Source: Phycisphaeraceae bacterium
GTDB lineage: Bacteria; Planctomycetota; Phycisphaerae; Phycisphaerales; Phycisphaeraceae
Direction of reading: 5' to 3'
NCBI GenBank assembly: GCA_020851735.1
Contig: JADZCD010000052.1
Location: forward strand, 1-42,814
DNA length: 42,814 bases
The translations under genes and the position numbers were made by a program. The first letter of the stretch is position 1, and each line of letters starts with the position of its first letter. Under the pieces are notes generated by a model, which did no database searches, had not been told where the DNA came from, and worked only from the letters and a program-made list of their open reading frames with translations. This document shows positions 32,621 to 41,225 of this stretch, one piece after another.

Positions 32621-33802
32621 ATGCCAAAAGAAGCCAAAACATTAGTTGAAGCGACGGTCTGGACGGATGCGGCGCACGCCCCGGTGGCGGCGGGCATTCT
32701 GGACCGCATGCGCGAATGGGTGAAGCCGATCGGCGTGGGCGGCCCGCGCGGCGCGGAGCTGGACGATCTGTCCCGGCGATCGGGGTGCCCGTATCACGAC
32801 GACTTGCGCAAGCTGCTGATCGATCACCCGTCCAGCTATGTCCTCTTGGCCCACCCGGCGGGGATGAAGCGTGAGGACCTGCTGCTGGCCATGGAGCAGG
32901 ACTCTGTGGTGCTGTGCTTAGAGCCTGCCCTGGCCGATATTTCCGAGATAGCTGACCTGCAGGCGGGCAAGACCGGCGGAAAGCGTGCGGCGGCGGGAGA
33001 CGATTCGGGGGTTCCGGGGATTCCGGGGGTATGGTCGAAGGTGGTGCGGATTCCGCATTTCCTGGGCAGTCCGGGCTGGGAGAGTGCCGCCAATCCGCTG
33101 GAGGCGTTGGGGACGCCGTTGAACATGAGCCTGGTGAACTTAGGCAGAAGGCAGGACGGGTCGCTGTATGCGCTGCTGCTGGACGCCTGGCATACGGTGC
33201 TGGCGCTGGTGGATTTACCGGTCAGCATCGAAGCGTCGCTGATCTCGCCCCGCCAAGGAGCGGCCATAGGCGCCAAGACCGCGGGGGGAGCTGGGGCTGC
33301 GGGTACAGCGGCGGCTGGCGGGATCGCGGCTGAGAAACCTGTGATCAGCGGGGACGTGCCTGAATCCGTGCGGGCGATGACCGGGCACCTTACGGCTCAC
33401 GCCCGGCTGAGCCACGGCCGGGGGGTGGCGATCCAGGTATCCAACCAGGCGGGCATTACCCATCGAACACTCTGGGCGATAGGCGAATCTGGCTTACTGG
33501 CGATAAGCGACTACAAATACGCTCTTTACGACAAGTCAGGCAAGGTTCTTGACCATCTGGCCCCCACGGCTGGTCAGGGCAAGGAAGGCTTGGGGCAAGC
33601 TGACGAGCAAGGGGCGGTTTACACGGATCTGGTGGCCTGGGAATGGCGAAAATTGATTGAGCGCTCGGTGGTGGGCGGTTTTTCAGCCAAGCCTGGCATT
33701 GAGGGACAGGCCTTAGCCTGCTGCCTGGCCAGCCTGTTAAGCTGCCGTACCGGGCAACCGGAAAACCCCCAAAACCTGCTGACCCTGGGCGTGGGCGGGT
33801 AA
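32621..33802 (+). CDS. divergent Gfo/Idh/MocA-like protein
   Basis: 393 residues, not recognised with certainty. Residues about 45-115 have the layout of the second half of a Gfo/Idh Rossmann domain: CPYHDDLRKLLIDHPSSYVLLAHP then MKREDLLLAMEQDSVVLCLEPA, which parallels the usual sequence ending in EKP. The N-terminal glycine-rich loop is absent and the EKP lysine is not conserved, so cofactor binding is doubtful. The C-terminal half (about 230-330, HGRGVAIQVSNQAGITHRTLWAIGESGLLAISDYKYALYD) looks like the beta-sheet domain of that family. A Gly/Pro insert (VPGIPGV) is encoded by TTCCGGGGG repeats at 33007-33035. No signal peptide. Could instead be a structural relative with a different function. 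Confidence 0.6.
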   Translation: MPKEAKTLVEATVWTDAAHAPVAAGILDRMREWVKPIGVGGPRGAELDDLSRRSGCPYHDDLRKLLIDHPSSYVLLAHPAGMKREDLLLAMEQDSVVLCLEPALADISEIADLQAGKTGGKRAAAGDDSGVPGIPGVWSKVVRIPHFLGSPGWESAANPLEALGTPLNMSLVNLGRRQDGSLYALLLDAWHTVLALVDLPVSIEASLISPRQGAAIGAKTAGGAGAAGTAAAGGIAAEKPVISGDVPESVRAMTGHLTAHARLSHGRGVAIQVSNQAGITHRTLWAIGESGLLAISDYKYALYDKSGKVLDHLAPTAGQGKEGLGQADEQGAVYTDLVAWEWRKLIERSVVGGFSAKPGIEGQALACCLASLLSCRTGQPENPQNLLTLGVGG

Positions 33803-33857
33803 ATCGGCTGGGGGAACAGAAGAATAAGGCTGATTTTACGGCGGATAAGGTCATTTC

Positions 33858-33885
33858 TTGACAATCCCGCGAGCAGCCATAAACT
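33858..33885 (+). promoter_or_regulatory. sigma-70-type promoter upstream of tRNA-Gln
   Basis: TTGACA (33858-33863) and TAAACT (33880-33885) with a 16-base spacer. The predicted start, about 33892, is roughly 200 bases upstream of tRNA-Gln. The leader holds hairpins such as CGGGAG-TTTTTTCTA-TTCCCG and TTTCCG-TCTTG-CGGAAA but no convincing gene. Confidence 0.65.
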
Positions 33886-34094
33886 GACGGTTTCCACGCG
33901 GAGGGGAGCTTGCGGTCTGCTCCTGCCCCTGCGTTGCGGCAGCGGGTCATCCTGGGTGACTGTTCGGGAGTTTTTTCTATTCCCGCTGATGGATGCAGCC
34001 GGCTTTCCGTCTTGCGGAAAACATGGGAAGTTCATCAGGAGTATGCAGTTAGGGCAGGGAGCGGCGTGATCGACAACCCCTGACACCCCCCGGA

Positions 34095-34165
34095 TACCCC
34101 GTGGTGTAACGGTAACACACCAGGTTTTGGTCCTGGTTTTCCTGGTTCGAATCCAGGCGGGGTAG
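34095..34165 (+). tRNA. tRNA-Gln (anticodon TTG)
   Basis: A full cloverleaf: acceptor TACCCCG / CGGGGTA with the U1-A72 pair typical of tRNA-Gln, anticodon stem CCAGG / CCTGG with loop TTTTGGT (anticodon TTG), T arm CCTGG-TTCGAAT-CCAGG and discriminator G. The CCA end is not encoded. It is followed by the glmU(N)-prs-ctc genes on the same strand. Confidence 0.97.
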
Positions 34166-34250
34166 CTTTGACGGCATGGCCGGCCGGGCACGTTACGGCG
34201 ACGGAGCTGAACGGCGTCTGGTTGGGCTAAGTGATAGTGAATGGAAGCTG

Positions 34251-35069
34251 ATGCGCAGTTGCGATTCATCCAAACTCGCCCCGTGGGCCATTCTGCTTGC
34301 CGCCGGCCGCGGCAAACGCATGGGCGGTGACCTGCCCAAGGTGCTCCATCCCGTGGCGGGACGCCCCATGCTTTATTGGGTGGTCGAAGCCTGTAAGCAG
34401 GCGGGCGTTGAAAAGTGCGTCGTGGTGGTCGGCTACAAGGGCGAGGATGTCCGCCAGACGCTGGCGAACGATCCGACTTGCGTATTTGTTGATCAGCCGG
34501 AGCAGCTGGGGACCGGGCACGCCACCAAAATGGCGCAGCCGCTGCTGGCTGGGCAGGAAGAGCGCGATGTGTTCGTGCTGGCTGGCGACGGCCCGCTGAT
34601 CCGGGCCCAGACGCTGGGCAGGATGCTGGAGGTTCACCGCCGCACGGGCGCGGCCGGGACGCTGGCGACGTCGGTGATCGAGGACCCTACGGGTTATGGC
34701 CGGGTGGTGCGCGACGCCCAGGGGCGGTTTTCAGCCATCATCGAGCACAAGGACGCCACGGCGGCGCAGAAGCAGATTCGTGAGATTTATCCCAGTTACG
34801 CCTGCTTTCGCAGCGGGCAGTTGTTTGCCGCTCTGACCAAAGTGCGTAACGAGAATTCGCAGGGCGAATATTACCTGACCGAAGTGCCCGCCATCCTCCA
34901 AGCGGACGGCCAGCGGGTGGAGGTGATCGACGCTGTGCCCCCCCAAGACGTGCTTTCGATCAATACCCCGCAGGAGCTGGAAGTGGTCGATCAAATTCTG
35001 CGCCGGCGTCTGGCGGAGGACAAGGCCGGCGGCGCGAAGCAGGGCCTGGCCCTGAAGGGGGCGTTATGA
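34251..35069 (+). CDS. GlmU-type UDP-N-acetylglucosamine pyrophosphorylase, single domain
   Basis: Nucleotidyltransferase that makes UDP-GlcNAc from GlcNAc-1-phosphate and UTP, a cell-wall precursor. 272 residues. The signature LAAGRGKRMGGDLPKVLHPVAGRPML is followed by QLGTGHATKMA, LAGDGPLI, TGYGRVVRD and GEYYLTEVPAIL, all as in the GlmU N-terminal domain. The left-handed beta-helix acetyltransferase domain of bifunctional GlmU is absent, so GlcN-1-P acetylation must come from elsewhere. The in-frame ATG at 34176 would lie 10 bases after the tRNA; the ATG at 34251 is preferred because it begins just before the domain. Its stop overlaps the prs start (ATGA), and glmU-prs-ctc is the order known from Bacillus. 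Confidence 0.9.
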   Translation: MRSCDSSKLAPWAILLAAGRGKRMGGDLPKVLHPVAGRPMLYWVVEACKQAGVEKCVVVVGYKGEDVRQTLANDPTCVFVDQPEQLGTGHATKMAQPLLAGQEERDVFVLAGDGPLIRAQTLGRMLEVHRRTGAAGTLATSVIEDPTGYGRVVRDAQGRFSAIIEHKDATAAQKQIREIYPSYACFRSGQLFAALTKVRNENSQGEYYLTEVPAILQADGQRVEVIDAVPPQDVLSINTPQELEVVDQILRRRLAEDKAGGAKQGLALKGAL

Positions 35070-36094
35070 GCCGAAGCGACCGCGATGGGCTGAAGGTCTT
35101 CTGCGGACGTGCCAGCCGCGACCTGGCTGAGCACATGTGCCAGTACCTGGACATCCCCCTGGGCCAGGGGCACACCGACCTGTTCCCCGACGGGGAATTG
35201 ATGGTCAAACTCGAGGAAGACGTGCGCGGACGGGACTGCTACATCGTCCAGAGCACGTACAACCCGGTCAACATCCACCTCATGGAGCTGTTGATCTACA
35301 TCGATTGCCTTAAGCGCGCCAGCGCGGCGCGGGTGACGGCGGTGTTGCCTTATTTCGGTTACGCGCGGCAGGATCGCAAGGACGAGGGGCGTGTGCCGAT
35401 CACCGCCAAGCTGGTGGCGAATCTGCTTTCCACGGCCGGGGCCAATCGCGTGCTGGCGATGGACCTGCATGCCGAGCAGATCCAGGGCTTTTTTGACGTG
35501 CCGGTCGATCACCTGCACTCGGCCCCGGTGATGGTGCGGTATTTTGAGAGCATCCGCGAGGAATTAGGCGACATCGTGCTGGTCAGCCCGGACGTGGGGA
35601 ACGTCAAGACGGCCAACCGTTACGCCACCTGGCTGGGCGGGGACCTGGCGATCATCGACAAGCGTCGCAAGAGCGGCAGCGAAGTGGTGTCGGCCAACCT
35701 GATCGGCGAGGTCAAGGGCAAGACGGTGGTGATGATCGACGACATGATTTCCACGGCCGGCACCGTCTGCGAGGCGGCCAAGCTGGTGATGGACCACGGG
35801 GCCCGGGACGTGATCGCCGCGGCGACGCACCCGGTGCTGGTGGGCCTGGCGATGGAAAGACTGGCCGAAGCGCCCATCAGCCGGGTGGTGGTGACCGACA
35901 CCATCCCCACCGGTTCGCGGTGCAAGCCTATTGAGAATAAACTGGTGGAATTGACGGTGGCGGAACTTCTGGGGGAGGCGATCCACCGCATACACCACAA
36001 CCAATCGGTTTCCAGCTTGTTCCGGCTGGACGACCCCAGGCGGAAAGACAGCGCCGTAGCCACCTCAACCCCCCGTACCGTGGCGGCCGGCTGA
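35066..36094 (+). CDS. prs: ribose-phosphate pyrophosphokinase
   Basis: Makes PRPP from ribose-5-phosphate and ATP for nucleotide, histidine and tryptophan synthesis. 342 residues, a little longer than usual because of a short C-terminal extension. VFCGRASRDLAEHM starts the domain; the ATP loop is FGYARQDRKDEGRVPIT; MDLHAEQIQGFFD is the family signature (usually DLHxxQIQGFF); the PRPP loop is VVMIDDMISTAGT. The start codon overlaps the previous gene by four bases (ATGA), so the genes are coupled. Confidence 0.97.
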   Translation: MSRSDRDGLKVFCGRASRDLAEHMCQYLDIPLGQGHTDLFPDGELMVKLEEDVRGRDCYIVQSTYNPVNIHLMELLIYIDCLKRASAARVTAVLPYFGYARQDRKDEGRVPITAKLVANLLSTAGANRVLAMDLHAEQIQGFFDVPVDHLHSAPVMVRYFESIREELGDIVLVSPDVGNVKTANRYATWLGGDLAIIDKRRKSGSEVVSANLIGEVKGKTVVMIDDMISTAGTVCEAAKLVMDHGARDVIAAATHPVLVGLAMERLAEAPISRVVVTDTIPTGSRCKPIENKLVELTVAELLGEAIHRIHHNQSVSSLFRLDDPRRKDSAVATSTPRTVAAG

Positions 36095-36136
36095 ACCCAA
36101 CTTTGAACCAATGACTCTTAGTGGAGAATTCGTCCG

Positions 36137-36847
36137 ATGGCCAAGCAATCCATACCCCAGCTTCCTGCCGAGCCCCGCACTCAGCTTGGCACGCGTACCA
36201 CCCGCCGCCTGCGCGCCACCGGCAAGGTGCCGGCGGTGATCTATGGCCACCAGCAGCAGCCCGCCCACGTGCAGGTTGATTCGCTGACGGCTCTGGAACT
36301 GGTCAAGCGCCACACCCACGTGGTGGAACTCAGCCACGAAGGCGTCCAGGAGCCCTGCCTGATCAAGGACGTGCAGTGGGATCACTTAGGCTCGACGATG
36401 ATCCACCTGGACTTTGCCCGCATCGACCTGTCCGAACGGGTGAAGGTCGAAGTGCAGGTGACCCTCACCGGCGAAGCGATCGGCTTAAAGGAAGCCGGGG
36501 CCTTCCTGGAGCAGCCGCTGACAGTGGTGGAGATCGAATGCTTGGCGACGGACATCCCGGAAAAGATCGTGGCGGACGTCAGCGCCCTGGGCGTGGACGA
36601 ATCGTTCACGGTGGCGCAGCTGAAGCTGCCCGAAGGCGTCAAGCTGGTGACCGACGGCGAGAAGGTCGTGGCGACGATCCAGATCGGTCAAGAGCTGGAT
36701 GAAACCACGCTGACCCCGGCGGCGGAAGGCGCTGAGGAGCCGGAAGTCATCGGCCGCAAGCCTGACGAGGAAGGCGCTGAAGAAGGCGCTGAGCCCGAAG
36801 AGAAGGGCAAGGAAAAGGCCAAGGACAAAGACAAGGAAAAGAAATAA
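36137..36847 (+). CDS. rplY: ribosomal protein bL25 (CTC form)
   Basis: 5S rRNA-binding ribosomal protein of the long CTC/TL5 type, 236 residues. The N-terminal domain contains RTTRRLRATGKVPAVIYGHQQQP, and the C-terminal TL5 domain contains IHLDFARIDLSERVKVEVQVTLTGEAIG. A charged, low-complexity tail (about 200-236) ends in KEKAKDKDKEKK. ATG start with GGAG about 11 bases upstream. Location after prs, 42 bases on, fits the conserved glmU-prs-ctc unit. Confidence 0.96.
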   Translation: MAKQSIPQLPAEPRTQLGTRTTRRLRATGKVPAVIYGHQQQPAHVQVDSLTALELVKRHTHVVELSHEGVQEPCLIKDVQWDHLGSTMIHLDFARIDLSERVKVEVQVTLTGEAIGLKEAGAFLEQPLTVVEIECLATDIPEKIVADVSALGVDESFTVAQLKLPEGVKLVTDGEKVVATIQIGQELDETTLTPAAEGAEEPEVIGRKPDEEGAEEGAEPEEKGKEKAKDKDKEKK

Positions 36848-37166
36848 CCCCCCAGGGTTACTTCTTAGCCGGCTGATTGGGTCCGCGGCGATTCAACACC
36901 ATCAGGCGATCCAACGCCATTCGTGGGGATGTGAATACGCGCGTCTATGGACGGCACGCGATGCTATCGGTACGGACACGCACGCCTGCCGCGCCCGCGA
37001 TCGCGGCGGCCGACGTTTGATCGCTTGGGGTCGTGCGGGGGCTTGAGTGGGGCTGGGGCGGATTGTGGCAATCGGGCCGGCAAAATGACCGTATGCTCAC
37101 CCGGCCGGCGGAGCGGCCGGGCTTTTCTTTTCACATCCCGGATACTTCCACTAGGCGCATGAGGCT
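36848..37166. other. convergent intergenic region between bL25 and hpnH
   Basis: 319 bases without a gene. It contains copy 3 of the ~90-bp hairpin element (37062-37130). No strong terminator for bL25 other than that hairpin was seen. Confidence 0.6.
37062..37130 (+). repeat. dispersed ~90-bp element, copy 3
   Basis: Core hairpin CCCGGCCG-GCGGAG-CGGCCGGG (37100-37121) followed by CTTTTC, with left flank GGCAAAATGACCG..TGCTCAC shared with copy 1. In this convergent gap it could also act as a terminator for bL25. Confidence 0.75.
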
Positions 37167-38309
37167 TTAGGCGGCTTCGACGGCTTCGGCTACCTTCTGG
37201 CCATTGACGGTCAGTTCCAGGTGGGCCAGCGGGCCGTGGGGCTTGCCCTTTTCCTCTTCGAGGCGGCGCTGGGCGGCCGGGTTGGCGTAGCTGCTGAATA
37301 TCATGGCTTTAACCGTGGCCCAGACGCCGTTGAAACCCGAGAAAGTGTGGTCCACGGCTGAGGGCTCGTAGCCGCAGTGAACCATGCACTGCTGGCAGGC
37401 GGGATTACCCGAGGCCCGGCCGTAGTTGGCCCAGGAGGTTTCTTCCATCAGTTCCGCGAAGCTGTCCGCGTAGCCTTCCTGCAGAAGGTAGCAGGGACGC
37501 TGCCAGCCGAAGATGTTGTAGGTGGGGTTGCCCCAGGGCGTGCATTCGTAGTCGCGCAGGCCCATTAAGAATTCCAGATACAACGGCGACTGGTTGAACT
37601 TCCAGCCCTTGCGGCGGTTGGACAGGAGCATGGTGAACAGATCGTGGACACCCTGGCGCTCGCGCAGGAACGAGGCCTGGTCGGGGGCCTTGGCGTAGGC
37701 GTAACCGGGGCTGATGGTCATGCCCTCCACGCCCAGGGTCATCATTTCGTCAAAGAAGGTGCGCACTTCGTGCGGGTCCACGCCCTGGAAAAGCGTGGTG
37801 TTGGTGGTCACGCGGAACCCGCGCTGGACGGCCAGGCGGATGCCGGCCATGGCTTTATCGAAGGTGCCTTCGCGACAGACGGCAAAGTCGTGCTGCTCGG
37901 CGCGGCCGTCCATGTGCACGCTGAGCGTCAGGTACTTGCTGGGCTGGAGGAAGTTTTCTTCCAGCTTGTCCTTAAGCAGGACGGCGTTGGTGCACAGGTA
38001 GACGTATTTCTTGTGGGCCACCAGGCCGCGGACGATGTCGGCGATCTGCGGGTGCAGCAGAGGCTCGCCGCCGGGGATGCTGACCATCGGAGCCCCGCAC
38101 TCCAGAGCGGCCCGGACGCACTCCTGGGGAGAAAGCTGCTTCTTAAGAATGTGCGGCGGATATTGGATTTTCCCGCAGCCGGCACAGGCCAGGTTACAGC
38201 GGAAAAGAGGCTCAAGCATCAGCACCAGGGGATAGCGACGGCGGCCGCTGAGCCTTTGGCTGACGACGTAGCGAGCAACGGTCCACATCTGCGAAAGCGG
38301 TACGCCCAT
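37167..38309 (-). CDS. hpnH: HpnH-like radical SAM protein (adenosyl-hopane synthase family)
   Basis: HpnH joins an adenosyl group to diploptene in bacteriohopanepolyol synthesis. 380 residues. The radical SAM cluster motif C-x3-C-x2-C is at 38-45 (CNLACAGC), followed by the SAM-binding GGEPLLHP. PLSQMWTVARYVVSQRLSGRRRYPLVLMLEPLFRCNL and the C-terminal DUF3463-type region (WGNPTYNIFGWQRPCYLLQEGY, CQQCMVHCGYEPSAV) are characteristic. No squalene-hopene cyclase or other hpn gene is in the window, so the lipid role is inferred from family alone. The ATG at 38309 is preferred over an upstream TTG because it matches the usual N-terminus and has GGGGGA before it. Confidence 0.88.
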   Translation of the reverse strand: MGVPLSQMWTVARYVVSQRLSGRRRYPLVLMLEPLFRCNLACAGCGKIQYPPHILKKQLSPQECVRAALECGAPMVSIPGGEPLLHPQIADIVRGLVAHKKYVYLCTNAVLLKDKLEENFLQPSKYLTLSVHMDGRAEQHDFAVCREGTFDKAMAGIRLAVQRGFRVTTNTTLFQGVDPHEVRTFFDEMMTLGVEGMTISPGYAYAKAPDQASFLRERQGVHDLFTMLLSNRRKGWKFNQSPLYLEFLMGLRDYECTPWGNPTYNIFGWQRPCYLLQEGYADSFAELMEETSWANYGRASGNPACQQCMVHCGYEPSAVDHTFSGFNGVWATVKAMIFSSYANPAAQRRLEEEKGKPHGPLAHLELTVNGQKVAEAVEAA

Positions 38310-38406
38310 TGGGAATAATCCCCCAAGCTTGCCAAGTAAGACGTTGCGACAGCGCCGCAACTGGATTTAAAGATGGTAGTCGATCCAAGACGCGGATCAA
38401 CTCCCT

Positions 38407-38445
38407 TGCCCCCGGAAGCTCCCCCGGAAGCTCCCCCGGAAATTG
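38407..38445. repeat. GCTCCCCCGGAA tandem repeats
   Basis: Reverse-strand copies of the CTTCCGGGGG word: three tandem CCCCCGGAAGCT-like units between hpnH and hppA. On the minus strand these are G-runs of five, again a G-quadruplex candidate. Confidence 0.65.
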
Positions 38446-38483
38446 CGCGGGCGAGTCCTCTGGCTGCGGCAGCGGCCCCAGCC

Positions 38484-38516
38484 GACAAAAAAGCCCAGGG
38501 AAAAATCCCTGGGCTT
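38484..38516 (-). terminator. intrinsic terminator of hppA
   Basis: On the minus strand, AAGCCCAGGGA / TCCCTGGGCTT forms an 11-bp stem that runs into TTTTTTG, 37 bases after the hppA stop codon. The stem is the same as in the plus-strand hairpins at 14984 and 15994, so a repeat family and a terminator share one sequence. Confidence 0.85.
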
Positions 38517-38552
38517 GGATGAACTTAAGGTTAAACGGACAAGAAGGACGGA

Positions 38553-41225
38553 TTACTCCGTACCGGCCAGCCCCTTGTTTTCGCGCTTGGACTGCCAGAT
38601 CGCCCAGCCGATCAGGACGACGGTGATGGCGATGACCAGCAGGCGCATGTTGGTGTTGCCGCCGTCGGTGGGCAGCTTGTTGATGGCGTCGGGGTAGAGG
38701 ACCACACCCTCGTTGACGGTCTTCACCACCTGGCTGTCGTAGGCGAGCATGAGGGGCACGCCCAGGACGGCCACCATGTTCATGACCTTCAAGAGGGGGT
38801 TGATGGCCGGGCCGGCGGTGTCCTTTAAGGGATCGCCGACGGTGTCGCCGGTGACCGAAGCCTTGTGCTTTTCCGAACCCTTGCCGGTGTTGGCTTCGAG
38901 GTTGCGGGGTTCGTCCTCCACCATCTTCTTGGCGTTGTCCCAAGCGCCGCCGGCGTTGCACATGAAGGAGGCCAAGAGCTGGCCGGCCACGATCGAGCCG
39001 CCCAGGAAGCCCGCCAGGCCGATGGGTCCCAGGAAGTAGCCGACGAGGATCGGGGTGAACACGCCTAAGACGGCCGGGCCGATGAGTTCCTTCTGCGCGG
39101 CCCCGGTGCAGATGCCCACGACCTTGGCGTAATCGGGCTTCTTGGTGCCGGCCCAGATTTCCTTATCGCGGAACTGCACGCGGCATTCCTTGACGATCAG
39201 GAAGGCAGCGCGACCGACCGCCCGGATGAGCATGGACGAAAAGAGGAAGGGCACCGCCCCGCCGATGAGCATGCCGATCAGCAGCTTCGGCGAGCTGACG
39301 GTCAGCAGGCCGGCCACCTTGTTGAAGATTTCGATGGGCAGCTGCTTTTCTTCGCCGCCGCCGCCGGAGCCGATGACGGTGATGAAGGAAGCGTAGAGCG
39401 ACACGGCCGCGATGACCGCCGAGCCGATGGCCACGCCCTTGGTCACGGCCTTGGTGGTGTTGCCCACGGCGTCCAGGTCCGCGAGGATCTGGCGGGATTC
39501 CTTAAGGTGCGCTTCGTTCTTGATGAGCTTGCCGTCAACTTCAAAGCCCATTTCCGCGATGCCGTTGGCGTTGTCGGCGATGGGCCCGAACACGTCCATC
39601 GACACGGTGTTGCCGGTCAAGGTGAGCATGCCGATACCGCACATGGCCACGCCGTAGGCGATGAAGATGGGGTTCACTTCGGTCATGGTGCTGGTGTAGA
39701 TCAGCACGGAGGCGAAGATAGCCACGCACAGGACCAGGCCCGTCCAGACGGCGGATTCATAACCGACGGCGAAGCCTTCGATGATGGTGGTGCCGTGGCC
39801 GGTTTCGCAATTGCGCTTGATGCCCTTGACGGGGCTGTATTCGGTGCCGGTGAAGTATTCGGTAACACGGTTAAGCACGATGCAGAGGATGATGCCGATC
39901 ATGCAGGTCCAGGCGGGCCGCATGTCCAGGCCCAGGACGCCGAAGTTGCACCAGGCCGGCAGAGCGTTGATGTTGGCCAGGACTTCGGGGCTGGCGTTCT
40001 GCGTGTTAAACCGCAGATAGAACCAGCCGAGGATGATAAAACCGATGACGGAGATGGCTGAGCCGATCAGGAAGCCCTTGTTGATCTGCTTCATGGCCTG
40101 ACCGACGTTGCCCTTGTCGCCAGCGCGCACGGTATACGTGCTGATGATCGAGCCGATGACGCCGATGGCGCGAACCAGAATCGGGAAGATCACGCCCTTA
40201 TGCCCGAAGCTGGCCCAGCCGAGGATCATGGCGGCCACGATGGTCACTTCGTAGGATTCGAAGATGTCCGCGGCCATACCGGCGCAGTCACCGACGTTGT
40301 CGCCGACGTTATCGGCGATGGTGGCGGCGTTGCGGGGGTCGTCTTCGGGAATGTCCTTTTCGATCTTGCCCACCAGGTCGGCGCCGACGTCGGCGGCCTT
40401 GGTGTAAATGCCGCCGCCCACACGCATGAACAGGGCCAGCAGCGTGCCGCCGAAGCCGAAGCCCAGGAGGGCTTCGTAGGCGTGTTCGCCGTAGGTCATG
40501 AAGATCAGGGTGCCGCCTAAGAGGCCCAGGCCGTCGGTGAGCATCCCGGTGATGGTGCCGGAACGGTAGCCGAACATCAGGGCCTTGCCGAAGCCCACGG
40601 GAGCGGCCGCGGCCACGCGGAGGTTGCCGATGGTGGCCATCCGCATGCCGATGAACCCGACGGTAGCGGAGAAAATGGCGCCCATGAGGAAGGCCCAGGC
40701 CCGGCCGATGGCGTAGGTGTGGGCCAAGGCGTCGGGGCGGAAGGCCCGGCTGCAATAAAGGACGACCACCAGCACGACGATCAGGCCGGCCACGACGGTG
40801 AGCTGGCGCTTAAGGTAAGCGTTGGCGCCTTCGCGGACGGCGGCGGCGATGTCCTTCATTTTCTGCGTGCCCTGGTCAGCTCCGGTGACCTGGCCGACGA
40901 GCATGCCGGCATAGAGCAGAGCGCAGAAAGCGACGCCCAGGGACATCCAGAGGGCGGCGCGTTCGCCTGTGGTGAAGGTGGGACTGGTCATGAAGGAGAA
41001 GTATTTGAAGGTGCTGTGCGGAGCGGCCGCCTCGGCGGTCGAACCGGCGGCGGAAACCGCGGCCGCAGCCTCGGGCACCGCGGGTATTTCGGTGGCCTGG
41101 GCCAGGTAGCCGCCTTGACCGGGCTCACCGAAGGCTTGTCCGATGAAGAACATGCCGCCGAAGAACGTCAACATCATGAACAGACCAAACACCGGTAGCC
41201 CGCGCGATTTCGATAGTCTTCTCAT
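38553..41225 (-). CDS. hppA: membrane-bound proton-pumping pyrophosphatase
   Basis: Couples pyrophosphate hydrolysis to cation transport across the inner membrane. 890 residues with about 16 membrane segments, longer than the common 650-810, mainly through an N-terminal extension (about 1-85) with a signal-like segment. The substrate site is conserved: ADVGADLVGKIEKDIPEDDPRN and DNVGDNVGDCAGMAAD (from about 278). A further site DNANGIAEM lies at about 551. The ion-dependence site reads GNTTKAVT (588-595), with K592 and T595 where potassium-dependent enzymes have Ala and other residues; this marks the potassium-independent, proton-pumping type. The ATG at 41225 has GGAG 7 bases before it; the frame is open upstream. 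It converges on no partner and is divergent from murB. Confidence 0.95.
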   Translation of the reverse strand: MRRLSKSRGLPVFGLFMMLTFFGGMFFIGQAFGEPGQGGYLAQATEIPAVPEAAAAVSAAGSTAEAAAPHSTFKYFSFMTSPTFTTGERAALWMSLGVAFCALLYAGMLVGQVTGADQGTQKMKDIAAAVREGANAYLKRQLTVVAGLIVVLVVVLYCSRAFRPDALAHTYAIGRAWAFLMGAIFSATVGFIGMRMATIGNLRVAAAAPVGFGKALMFGYRSGTITGMLTDGLGLLGGTLIFMTYGEHAYEALLGFGFGGTLLALFMRVGGGIYTKAADVGADLVGKIEKDIPEDDPRNAATIADNVGDNVGDCAGMAADIFESYEVTIVAAMILGWASFGHKGVIFPILVRAIGVIGSIISTYTVRAGDKGNVGQAMKQINKGFLIGSAISVIGFIILGWFYLRFNTQNASPEVLANINALPAWCNFGVLGLDMRPAWTCMIGIILCIVLNRVTEYFTGTEYSPVKGIKRNCETGHGTTIIEGFAVGYESAVWTGLVLCVAIFASVLIYTSTMTEVNPIFIAYGVAMCGIGMLTLTGNTVSMDVFGPIADNANGIAEMGFEVDGKLIKNEAHLKESRQILADLDAVGNTTKAVTKGVAIGSAVIAAVSLYASFITVIGSGGGGEEKQLPIEIFNKVAGLLTVSSPKLLIGMLIGGAVPFLFSSMLIRAVGRAAFLIVKECRVQFRDKEIWAGTKKPDYAKVVGICTGAAQKELIGPAVLGVFTPILVGYFLGPIGLAGFLGGSIVAGQLLASFMCNAGGAWDNAKKMVEDEPRNLEANTGKGSEKHKASVTGDTVGDPLKDTAGPAINPLLKVMNMVAVLGVPLMLAYDSQVVKTVNEGVVLYPDAINKLPTDGGNTNMRLLVIAITVVLIGWAIWQSKRENKGLAGTE

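Noticed and set aside
33989..34069. 26-codon frame in the leader before tRNA-Gln as a leader peptide
   Set aside because: No ribosome binding site and no run of regulatory codons.
33619..34269. 216-residue minus-strand frame across tRNA-Gln
   Set aside because: It runs antisense through the tRNA and the end of the Gfo/Idh-like gene and has no ribosome binding site or domain.
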